The notes under the pieces are model-generated. The model did no database searches. It worked only from the letters and a program-made list of their open reading frames with translations, and was not told where the DNA came from. A stretch of DNA of 64,000 bases from Anthonomus grandis grandis. Its lineage: Eukaryota > Arthropoda > Insecta > Coleoptera > Curculionidae. Both the position numbers and the translations under genes were made by a program. The DNA lies in contig NC_065546.1 in the NCBI RefSeq assembly GCF_022605725.1, positions 35,274,227-35,338,226 of the forward strand. The letters are read 5' to 3'. Positions 33,870-43,675 of the stretch are shown in pieces (positions within the stretch are counted from its first letter, which is position 1; each line of letters begins with the position of its first letter).

Positions 33870-34437
33870 GGGTGTTAATTAAGTATATCCAAACTGTCCC
33901 ATTTTGGGTAACTCCGTTATTTATAAAGCTAACGGGATGCATTGGATGCATGTTTTTGCAGTAGTATGCTACTTTTTCGTGAAACTAAAGATGCCGAACA
34001 AAATTTTCATAGCTTTTTTAGTTTTTAACATACATAGTATTTTTAAATATGTTGCATTTTGGGCATCCGTCGTATCTCTGTTTCTCCTGTATCTCTTTTT
34101 TTCCGTAGTATGCAATGAGGTAGATAATTTTTGTTACATATTTACTATTTTTGAGTCATAAATCAAAGTTTCAAAAACATACAATAGTATGCCCTTTTTC
34201 TCATAAACATGCAAATAAATGGCAATTTCCTGAAGTTAAATGCATAATTTGATAATAAATAGTAGACAAGAAACAAAAATAAATGTCAAATATTTGTGTA
34301 AAATCTATTTATTTTATCTATGTTCTATCTGATTGGTTTTTTGATCGACTTCTGGTTTTTTTCCAGCCAGCTTATTTTCGTTCTTATGTTATGTTTATTA
34401 ATGATAAATAATTGATATTTATCAAGTTCTTCGAATA

Positions 34438-34690
34438 ATGACAGCATTTGAAAATTGCGAAAAATATGATACGCTGGTATATTTTATACAGAGTAATGAA
34501 AATTCTGAAAAAGCCATCGGAACTATAGTTCGAAAGGTAAGTGAGCTATTGTGGCTATGAAAATCTCTAATATCATTATAAGTTTATAGTACACGGAAAT
34601 TGGCAAAAATAGAAGAAAAAAAGTATAATAAGCTGATATTTTCTGAATCAACAGTTTATAATGGTAGCAATACAGGATCGAAAAGTTCCC
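34438..34690 (+). pseudogene. Possible HTH (mariner-associated) N-terminal fragment with a 53-bp intron
   Basis: ATG opens MTAFENCEKYDTLVYFIQSN and then ENSEKAIGTIVRK, followed by GTAAGTGAG (34537) and an acceptor TTTATAG (34589). Reading resumes YTEIGKNRRK and then shifts frame before SESTVYNG. The pattern resembles N-terminal helix-turn-helix leaders of some insect transposases (E-x-Y-D-x-L-x-x-Y...N-x-x-x-A). Weak, and clearly broken. Confidence 0.35.
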
Positions 34691-34959
34691 AAGCCTAACT
34701 GGTGAGCTTCATCCCCTTTTTCACCCTTATAATGACACCGTGCTGGTTTTCCAATAATATCTTGGAAACGCGATGTTCTACGACAAAAACAGAGGAATTA
34801 AAAAATATTCAGAATTAAATTTTCTACAAAACTGCTCCTATCGGTCGTCCGCCAATTATGATGGGTTTTCACGTTAATCGACGGCAAACTTGGGGGGTAG
34901 GTAACAAAAACGTTTCCGCACCACCCAGGAGGTAGAGTTTGTCGGCGCGTTTTTTTTTT

Positions 34960-36430
34960 AAGTGGTGTCCCCAGTAGGCCTAGTCCACTTTTGAAGGCAT
35001 TTATTCTTGCTCCAATTCACTTTCGTCGGTCTTATCCGCATTATAGCATCCTGGTCCGTGACAGTTCATACACATAAGCGAACATCTTAAATCAACCTTG
35101 AAACATCCGCACCGCTTTCAGCAGCCCTTTTTGCAGGCACACGATATTAGCTTTAAAATTGATAAGGGAGCCGGTGCTTCAGTAGTAAAAAGAGGTATTA
35201 AAATATCACCGGATTTCTTCCATCCCCATTCTTCTGGTTCTAAAACATTGCCATGCCGAGCCTGAATTTAGTGGTAAACTCGGAACGAATGTTGTTGCAA
35301 AGCTGCAAATGTCGGGGGTAGCCTTGCCAGAGTAACCGCTTGACTAGAGTGGCCCACCGAGGTGTTAAACAAAACATACCTTTGATGATTTTCTGACGTT
35401 TCGTTTTTTTCTGCTTTATATAGTGCAAGAGTAAATATTTCCCCAGCTCCATTAATATCCTCTTTAGTAGCATTTGGTTTGTTGAAGGTTTTAACTACTT
35501 CCTGCAAATTTGCTTCAGAATTTAATAAATGTATAGTTTGGAGTTTGCCTTTTCCAAAAAAAGCAGACGTTGTGTCACTTCCACTAAATGCATGAGCAAA
35601 AAGAACTGCTTCTTTTGCATTCTTAAGGACATTTGACAACTGTAAATCTTTAGAGCTATAAATTCTTGCTTTTATATTACCTTGGGCCTCCCTTATTAGT
35701 CTAATATCCGTTTCAATTGGCGTTAAGGCGATAATTAAGGTAAGCAGATAGACATCTTGTCACCTACAATTCCGACCGTTCAGACCTAAAAGTTTTTTGA
35801 ATAGCAGTTTGAACTATAATTGTATCAGCATCATCATTCGCAGTCACAGTTTGTATCTTTTCATTTTGCAAGGTGTGAACTATTTGGGAAATAAATCGTT
35901 CTTTGTTGGCAAGGTTGCTTAATAATTTTTCTTTAGGGTCTATAATGGTCGTATTTTCATCAAAAATAACAGCCGAAGATGTTCTGGTTAAAATTCTCTA
36001 TTGGCGTTCGATACTTTTTGTGCTAGTAGGATTATTACCGTAACCATCGAAAATAATTGTAACATTTTTCCCATAATGCCGCCTAACAAATTGAACGTAT
36101 GTGCTGTAAATATCCTTAAATGTACCCTGACTCGGCCATACAACACGATGAATTAGATTTCCTCCATCAATCACATACTCACAGTTGGAGACATCAATCG
36201 GACGTTCTGGTACGGATCTGAAAACTTGAAATAATGATGACTTTTTAGTTTTTCTCATTAGTCCTTTTTCATCAAATATAGATAAAGGCACCGCTGCAAG
36301 TTCAACGGCAAAATATTGTTTCAATTCATGTGCTGTGCGCACAGTGACTATTCTTTGAAATAATTGAGTAAAATCAACCTGTATTATGTCTTTATCTTTG
36401 GTTTTCGATAAGGTCTCTATGAATGCTAAT
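34960..36430 (-). pseudogene. PIN-like nuclease-domain / Cys-rich family protein, decayed
   Basis: The minus-strand order is as follows. DFTQLFQRIVTV...ELKQYFAVELAAVPLSIFD, then MRKTKKSSLF and the PIN-like core YVIDGGNLIHRVVW...YGKNVTIIFDGYGNNPTSTK (36200-36005). After a frameshift come DADT-like and IETDIRLIREAQG (35830-35690), then LFAHAFSGSDTTSAFFGKGK (35610-35545). LPPTFAALQQHSFRVYH (near 35320-35270) and EWGWKKSGDILIP follow. A Cys-rich tail CACKKGC, KRCGCFK and CSLMCMNCHGPGC (35145-35045) closes the series. This architecture matches a multi-copy, mostly uncharacterised invertebrate family with an Asp-rich nuclease-like start. Function is unknown to me. Several stops and frameshifts make this copy dead. 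Confidence 0.6.
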
Positions 36431-36640
36431 GGTTTAAAAACAAAAAGAAAAAATATTTGATTTTTGAAAATTCTGTTAACGGCAACTTCACGTTTATGGA
36501 AAAGTAGTACACTGTCGCGAAAAACACATCCCGCTAACGTTAAAAATAACGGATATTACCGGCAAAAGTTGCCCAAAATGCAATACTCTACAATAAATTA
36601 GATAGGCGATTCTTTGAATAGTTTTAAGTTCAAATAAACA

Positions 36641-37631
36641 TGTCTCCACAAAGACTTTGTTTACGAGATACAGAAGGTTAAAGTAAATATTTTTTTTATT
36701 ATCTTAAATACCCTTTATCCATATTTATTGTAATTTATACTACAATTTATACTAGTTTTTTATTGTAGTAAGATGTGGATTTAGTGTAATTATATTTTTT
36801 AAATCCAGTGGCGTTCTTAGCGGTATCTAAACGACTTTCTTTTATAAATTTTTATCTTTTATAATTTTTTATTAATATTCATGTAACAGCAACAAGAGAT
36901 TTTAATAAAGATTAAATTAAATTGCATTATATTAAAATCTAAAGTAAATGTTTTTACTTAAAAGGAGTCAGTAGTAGATAATAATAAAGAGTTGGTTTGA
37001 GTTGGGCTAAACAACTTTACAGTTACTGTCAACCTATTCTTGTTAACAGTTATTCCTATTGTAATTTTCTTGTTAAACTTGTTTATCTATTGTTAGTTTT
37101 TACTGGTTATTTTTCGATATATTTTTTGTCCAGAATGGTTCAATTTATTAACAGTGAAATGTGATATGTGTTTTTGTTATGGAATGGCTAATGTTGGAAT
37201 ACAAAACTCCCATTATAAGTGAAGATCTACAAAATACATATTTTTGGGAAAATGGGTAATTAAATGATGAGGCGTCTGGCTAGACTTGAGGCTGAAAGAG
37301 GCAATTTCCAACATTTATCGTTAGTTTACAGGTTTTACTTTAGTGATTATTTATTGTTGGTATAATAATTTTTAATAAAAAAATTATAGAAAAAAATATT
37401 TCCAACAAAAATTTTCCATGTTTTTTTTTGTGACCTAGGTATATAAAATTAAGTGCATTTATTTTTTTTTCTCGAAAACTAAGTAAGGTACAAAAAAATA
37501 GAAAAAAAGCTGTACTTTTGATTAATTTATCCAAAGAAAGTTGAAATATCCATAAAGAATTCCAAGTCAAAGTCAAATCCAAATCATTGGAATTGGCGTG
37601 TATTTATTGCAAGAATATTGGTTTGGGTATC
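36641..37631. other. No gene recognised
   Basis: Strongly AT-rich sequence with a small repeat TACAATTTATACTA near 36730-36750. No coding signal. Confidence 0.4.
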
Positions 37632-38630
37632 GCTCGGGACGCGTATTTACATACTATACTACAGCACAGAGCACCATAGAACTCGGCGGCTCTGCACCGC
37701 AGTATAATATGTAGTTGAGAAATGCGCTTATTTATCACTACATACTATACTACGGTACGGAGCATTAGAAGGAAAAATGTTTTATGTGATTTGTTTGGTG
37801 CTGTAAAATTGGTAGTTTACACATTTAATTATTGTGTAATTATTTATGTTGTTATTATTAATATTATTGAATTTTGTTTTTTTTTGCTTGCGATTTCGAT
37901 ATACAAGATAAAGGGTGTTTAATATTTAATGAATATGACGCGACTGGAAAATTTGAAAACAATTACCTAATGTTGTGAAGGTGTGTTGTATTTTAAAAAT
38001 TTTAATGGTGGCTTGTGGGCTTTTAAAGGTATATACGTAAATACAGCTTTTAAATACGTACGCATAAAATGTAATTTCTTTAGTCTAAATTTGGTTTAAT
38101 TTTAAAATATAGGTTTCGCTTCAGAATGTACAGATTTATATTTTTTATCATTAATCTGCTTGTAGATACAGGGAGGTAAACTTTTCTGAAATAGCGAAAA
38201 ATGCCCTTATGTTGGTAAAAATGTTCAAAGTAGCCACACATTGAACCACCAAATAGTAATAGCGTATAAGTTGATTTATATTATTCTGCAATTCATATGA
38301 ATTAAAAGCTAAATTAAAAACTCCTTCAGTAGTTAAGCTTGACTACGTTAGGTATTCTTCTGAAGTTTGCAATTTCAGAAAAGTTTGCAAACTGTTTAGA
38401 ATTAGAAGGTGTGCCTTGTATTTTTTCCTTGTAAAAAACCGTGTACTAAAATGTAATAAAGGAATTTAGTCAGTGCCAAACAGGATAGACTAAATTTAAT
38501 TTTTTTCGGGGAAAAATATAGGTTATAATGTATATGGACAATATTCAAGGACTAAAGTTGCCAAACAAGGGATTAAAATAATATAATTGACTTTGTTGAA
38601 GTAAAAGCCTAAGGATTTATTAAAATTAAT

Positions 38631-38660
38631 ACAGTATTTAGTCTTCTGACTAAATACTGT
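38631..38660. repeat. Perfect 13-bp-arm hairpin
   Basis: ACAGTATTTAGTC, a TTCT loop and GACTAAATACTGT form an uninterrupted stem-loop inside the MULE-like element. Confidence 0.8.
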
Positions 38661-39464
38661 GTATTCGCGGTGTAAACTTAGCTTACTGTGTGGGAAATAA
38701 ATCGACAATTGAATATAAATATGATCTGTTAACAAGTGGTTTGCTGTTATTATTGTTCCTTAGATTTTTTTAGTCTTAATTGTATCGCTACGTCCACTAT
38801 TGTTCTATATTCAAACTAAAATGCTTTTTGAAGACGTCTATAAGGACTAGAAAGGATAAGGATAAAGGATTTAAGATTCTAGAAAAATATGTTTATACAT
38901 ACATTTAGTAAGTACAACAAGCATTTGTTTATTATAATATAGCTTTATATTATTTTGGTAAAAACAAGCAATTTTAATTTAATTTTAAAGACAGTAAATA
39001 ATATGTTTTTGAAGACGTTAAGGCTCCAAAGTCACTAAATAAACTTGTACCCTACAATTGTCAATATATCACTAAATATTTCCATTTTTTCTTTTAAGAT
39101 AGGTACTATTGAATTTAATCTTTTTGTTGAATGAATACTAGGTATCATCTCTTTTATTTTTTTTACATAAAATAGATCTAAGGTATTGAATGATTTCTTA
39201 CAGCTTTTTCTTACTGATTAACAGTGGTGTTCGTAGAAACTCCTTAAGTTTGGTTATATTGTCTATAGATAGGTAACATGTCCAATCTATGGTAGACAAT
39301 ATTAGGTAGATGAGTAAAATAAAAAGAAAATAAATAAGAATCTGTATTTTCCTATACATTCTGTCTCATTAACACACAAAAATATGCTTATAATTCTACC
39401 ATTTCTAATCCGCAAAATCTTGAGGTTTTGCTTTCATATTTTAAGCAAAAGTAAGTAAAGTAAA

Positions 39465-39499
39465 CCTAATGAATAATTGCTTTATTTTTATTCATTAGG
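39465..39499. repeat. Hairpin with 12-bp arms
   Basis: CCTAATGAATAA and TTATTCATTAGG flank an 11-bp AT-rich loop, also inside the MULE-like element. Confidence 0.65.
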
Positions 39500-39986
39500 C
39501 CCTTTAAATTTCAAATCTAAACTAAATAGGTAGCACCTTATTAAAATCTAACAATTTATATGTACTTACTTTGTAATCATATACATAAAAATAAAAAACC
39601 TAACTTAGAAACAAAGCACTATCGAAATTCTAAAACCAAAAATACAATGCGCCTTCACAACATTGTTTTTAAATTTTAAAGCATTGTATTCATTAAATAT
39701 TTTAACACCCCTCATCTTGTATATTAAAATCATTAACAAAAATTAAACTAAAACAAATAATAATAACATAAATAATTACATTACATTTATTTATTCTGTT
39801 TCTACCAATTATACAGCACTAAACAAATCACATAAAAACATTTTTCTTTCTAATGCTCTGTAGCGTAGTATAGTATGTAGTGATAAATAAGCGCATTTCT
39901 CAACTACATATTATACGGCGATGCAGAGCCGCTGAGTCCTATGGTGCTCTGTGCTGTAGTATAGTATGTAAATACGCGCTCGGGAC

Positions 39987-41339
39987 GCCAGTGAACTTAA
40001 AACCTTAATAAAATTAGTAGTCAATATCTTACTAGCATAAATTATACCGCCAAATGACAATAAAATTGGATTAAGCATATTTAAGATATTCACGAAAAAA
40101 CTATTTTTAACACCCGTATCTCGTAAACGCCTTTGCGGACACATAATTATTTGATTTTTTTTCTTAAAATTACTCAAAGAACCAAAATATATTTTACATA
40201 CTAATTTAACACCCAATCTGTCGTTTGTTCGGTAAATAGTGAAAAAAGAATCCAAGAAGCAACTAATGTTGCAAGACAAAAAGAAAAAAATATACTGTTT
40301 ATTTGACATCCACTACCTTGTAGTTTAAAATCATGATCACTTTATTCCAGATTTAAAAATATGTTTCTCTGTCGCGGCATTCTTGACCCAAAGGTTAATT
40401 TCCCTCACATTTTTCTTAAAAACATTTATGCAATATTAATTCATATTACCGCGATCTCTTACGTTAAATATGTCACTGATGAGCTATTTTTAGCGCAAGT
40501 GTAACAATGCTGTTAATTGGCTGGATGACTTAGTAATTAGGTCGAGCAATGCGAAATAAATATGAGAAAAAAATGTGACTGCACGTAAAAAAAAACAAAC
40601 ATTAAAATAGCAGTAAACCTATGTATTGTAAATAGCTGCGTAGCGCCATACCTTAAAATAAATAGTGATTTTATATCCGAATTAGCCAATTTGTTATGTA
40701 AAGGGTCAGAGTGTATTGTCCAAAGTATAAATACACCTTGATTAAAATAGAATTAGAAACTACGATTATTTATATTTTTATCCAATATAAACTAAATTTG
40801 TGTTCTTTGTCAGTCTCCGTTGTAGTACTCGTATGTTAATAGAACAGGGCATAGTTCACTAATACGAAAATAATTCACCGCTATATTAGTTATTAGCAGA
40901 TTGTCATACAACTGTCATTTTGACGTTTTGAGCACTAAATTAATAATCGCTCTCATGTACTTATCACTATATTTGGGTTTGAAAATCAGTAGTAAAAACT
41001 GTGTCAAATCTATTAAAATTTGACAGGTCGAGAATTGAGTACTTTTGACAATACCGTGCGTTAAAAAAGTCCCGGACCTCCTTAATAAATCGTGAAGGCG
41101 TCCTTTCATAAAAAAAGTATGCCAAATAAAAATTATATCTAGATCTTTTTTAGATCTACATTAGAAAGATAACTTTGCATATACAGGAGAAATCACACAG
41201 TAGTAGAGGACAAAATTTTCCGATTCTACGCAACGTTCTAATATAACTTTATGTAATATGTGCTATACCTAACTTCAATAGATCAAAAGATATAATGGTG
41301 TAAAGAATTATTATGTAAAATATATTATAAATAAAACCC
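39987..41339. other. No gene recognised
   Basis: AT-rich sequence with short incidental ORFs. I found no splice-consistent exon, transposase motif or inverted-repeat pair. Confidence 0.4.
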
Positions 41340-41520
41340 AAACAGCACAAATGCGTATTAAAGACGTATTTTGTACGTACTCCACGACATAATGTACGTA
41401 CCCTGAACGTACCCCAAGAGACGTATTAAGTACTATGGACATATATAGGACGTCCATTTTCCTCAGGATTCTACGTCATATGTACATACTTTTAGGACAT
41501 GTATTGGACATAATAATATG
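41340..41520. repeat. Region dense in ACGTA/GGACGT motifs
   Basis: GACGTATT, TACGTAC, AACGTACCCC, GGACGTCC, TACGTCATATG and GGACAT occur repeatedly within 180 bp, unlike the flanks. It could be a degenerate short tandem repeat or a cluster of ACGT-core sites. It ends where the CTTAGAAC-family terminus begins. Confidence 0.4.
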
Positions 41521-41522
41521 AC

Positions 41523-41760
41523 CATAGAACATTGAAAGGCTAGAAAGTAGAGTTAGCATTGCCGTGGAACTATGGGCAATTTGTTTGCTGGAAACATCTC
41601 TGATGCAATGATACCAAATGCTTTATAATATCATAAGAATTTGTCATTAATTTTGTCAGGCACAAAAAATACTATTGTTTCTCTCTAATAAAATATGAAG
41701 CATTTTTTAAAATAAAATATGAAAAGATACTCTATAGAAAAGGCATTCATTCAATTTATT
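41523..41760. mobile_element. CTTAGAAC-family element, partial copy
   Basis: Begins CATAGAACATTGAAAGGC and follows the 53535-54701 copy for about 235 bp (GCATTGCCGTGGAAC, CATCTCTGATGCAATGATAC, CAAATGCTTTATAATATCAT, AAAATATGAAGCATTTTTT). Similarity then stops. No right terminus is visible before the assembly gap. Confidence 0.75.
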
Positions 41761-41984
41761 CAATTTTCAAATAAGATTAAATTTAAACTTGAACTTTAAA
41801 GAAAATTGACCAATAAAATTGAATTATTTTTGCTTCATCCTACTATAACTTATAACTGTCATTACTGTCAGTTCAGTTCTTCATTAGTTCGGACAAGTTT
41901 AAAGTTCTTTATCGTATAACGTACATCGTTGTAGTTCGTATCTTTTATCTTTTTTATGTGTTAATTTTTTAATTATTATTTCTT

Positions 41985-42260
41985 AATCAATAATTTTTTT
42001 ATTGAACAATATTTTTGTTTGTTAATTGACCGAAATACCCAGCTGTTTATCTGTTTTTTTCTGTAATTAAANNNNNNNNNNNNNNNNNNNNNNNNNNNNN
42101 NNNNNNNNNNNNNNNNNNNNNNNNNNNNNNNNNNNNNNNNNNNNNNNNNNNNNNNNNNNNNNNNNNNNNNNTCAATGATTTTTTTAATGAACAATATTTT
42201 TGTTGTTAATTGACCAAAATACCTAGCTGCTTATCTGTTTCTCTTTGTAATTAAATTATT
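41985..42260. repeat. Assembly gap (100 N, 42072-42171) between two copies of the same ~85-bp sequence
   Basis: The left copy AACAATATTTTTGTTTGTTA...CCCAGCTGTTTATCTG...TGTAATTAAA ends at the gap. After the gap AACAATATTTTTGTTGTTAA...CCTAGCTGCTTATCTG...TGTAATTAAA repeats it with about 10-15% difference. The gap therefore probably hides a tandem array or joins two alleles. The 100-N length is conventional and says nothing about true size. Confidence 0.8.
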
Positions 42261-42739
42261 TAATGAAGTATATTTTTTGATTTTATTTTTCTAAGTATAA
42301 TTTGTTGCCATTTTTTTTACTTTACTCAAATAATTAACATTTTTGCTTTGTCTAATAAGGTAAAGCTCTCAACGAAAATTAACTATTTACTACTCCTGAA
42401 CTGGTCTTAGTTGACCAATCCAGTTCTGTCCGACTACTGGTTTTTTCCTGTCCGATTACTCAGCGTAAGTGTCCGATCACTAGCAAAAATGCACTTTTGT
42501 AGAAAAAACGATATTTTTTTAAAATATGTAGTATAAATCTCTAATTTGAGTTTTTTTATGATAAATAGATACCTGCAGATATTAAGTTCTTTTTAAATCA
42601 TTTTTTTGCCTAAAAAATATTTCTTCTTAATAGAATTTGAAAGGTCAAAGATTTGACAAAAAATTGTCCACCTACTGGCGTATTCACCTTATATTAGAGA
42701 AAACCGCAACAACATCGCAACTAGATTTACGGAAGACCG
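42261..42739. other. No gene recognised
   Basis: AT-rich sequence with a local GTCCGA(T/C)TACT repeat near 42420-42480 (three occurrences of TCCGA-type units). Confidence 0.4.
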
Positions 42740-43670
42740 AAGTGTTACTTGGTGGAACTTAAGACAATTAAGCCAAAAGCAACCATTGAACCCGATAAAA
42801 TTCCTGCTTTTCTCGTAAATGACTGCGCTTATGCTTTTTTTAAACCATTGACTCTTCTTTTTAATTTAGCGTTAAAAGAAGAATGATTTTTAAACATCTA
42901 AAATTATCCCTGTATACAAAAAAATATGATAAAAATTTTATTCAGAATTATGGCCCTGTAACAATAATTAATAATTTTTCTAAATGTTTCGAACGAGTAC
43001 TACATTCTGCTTTATATTTCTTAGAGAAAAATCTGATTAGTACTAGATCACATGACTTTGTGAAGGTAGGCATACCACAACAAACCTGTTCTCTCTAACG
43101 GAATTAATTTATTTCGGAATCAATAAATTCTAATCACAAGTTGGCGTAATCTATACTGATTTTTCTAAAGCCTTTGATAGACTTAATTATGGTATTCTCA
43201 TTAACAACCTCGAAAAGTTTCCAGATATTTAATAAATTTTTTTTTTCATCCTACTTAACTCAACGGCCTCAATGCTATGGTCCGAGTTCTGCAAAGATCG
43301 TTGGCGCTTCAGAAGTCCCAAAAGCCTCCGTAAAAAGTCTATTATGATAATATTATGGACTGCATTCTACTTCAAAATTACCTAGACATACTTAATACTT
43401 GGTGCAAAAATAATAGTTTGCCATTTGCTTCTTTAAGCTAAAAGAGAGGCAAGTGTGTCTCTTTTAGCTTAAATAAAAACCTAACTCTTTACAATCATAC
43501 TGTTAATAATATTAACGGACCCAGATCAACATTTTTTAAAGACTTAAAGGATGTCATTTTAGACAGTTCTCTTTCCTTTTAATCACATATAACAGATATT
43601 AGCAAATGTAGCTACAGAATGTTGGGTTTTATAATACGCAAATCTTTTTTATAATTCTCTTCTGTCGGAT
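42740..43670 (+). pseudogene. Jockey-like non-LTR reverse transcriptase, decayed
   Basis: Pieces in order: VKLKTIKPKATIEPDKIPAF-like (about 42755), ENYGPVTIINNFSKCFERVL (about 42945), LISTRSHDFVK and a TTTNLFS-like block (43035-43090). Next comes VGVIYTDFSKAFDRLNYGIL (about 43140-43200; catalytic Asp in YTDFSKAFD), then GFIIRKS near 43625. Frameshifts every 50-150 bp and a missing YADD block show an old, inactive copy. It ends where a pogo element starts. Confidence 0.75.
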
Positions 43671-43675
43671 CTATA

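Larger units (their letters stand above)
33870..36640. mobile_element. Putative element with inverted repeats enclosing a PIN-like/Cys-rich gene relic
   Basis: Left segment 33895-34005 (CATTTTGGGTAACTCCGTTA, TAACGGGATG, TATGCTACTTTTTCGTG) faces an inverted match at about 36475-36585 (CACGTTTATGGAAAAGTAGTA, CATCCCGCTAACGTTA, GTTGCCCAAAATGC). The left side starts with TATACAGGGTGTTAATTAAG, a Tc1/mariner-like terminus; the matching right terminus is decayed. Limits are approximate. Inside lie a short spliced-looking HTH fragment and the PIN-like relic. Confidence 0.5.
37641..39977. mobile_element. 2.34-kb element with ~180-bp inverted repeats and 9-bp target-site duplication (MULE-like)
   Basis: Ends are GCGTATTTACATACTATACT and the exact inverse AGTATAGTATGTAAATACGC. 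A perfect 9-bp direct repeat GCTCGGGAC lies outside (37632-37640 and 39978-39986). The arms agree over about 180 bp, including CGGCTCTGCA, TATAATATGTAGTTGAGAAA and TGCGCTTATTTATCACTAC. Each arm has two direct copies of ACATACTATACTAC (at the tip and about 105 bp inside). The interior is AT-rich with no transposase; it holds hairpins at 38631-38660 and 39465-39499. Long arms and a 9-bp duplication fit Mutator-like elements, but without a transposase this is tentative. Confidence 0.85.

Noticed and set aside
33904..34161. Hydrophobic 85-codon ORF
   Set aside because: Lies across an inverted-repeat arm; T-rich composition explains the Phe/Leu/Val content.
41976..42194. 72-codon ORF across the gap
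   Set aside because: About 34 codons are N; the apparent frame is an artefact.
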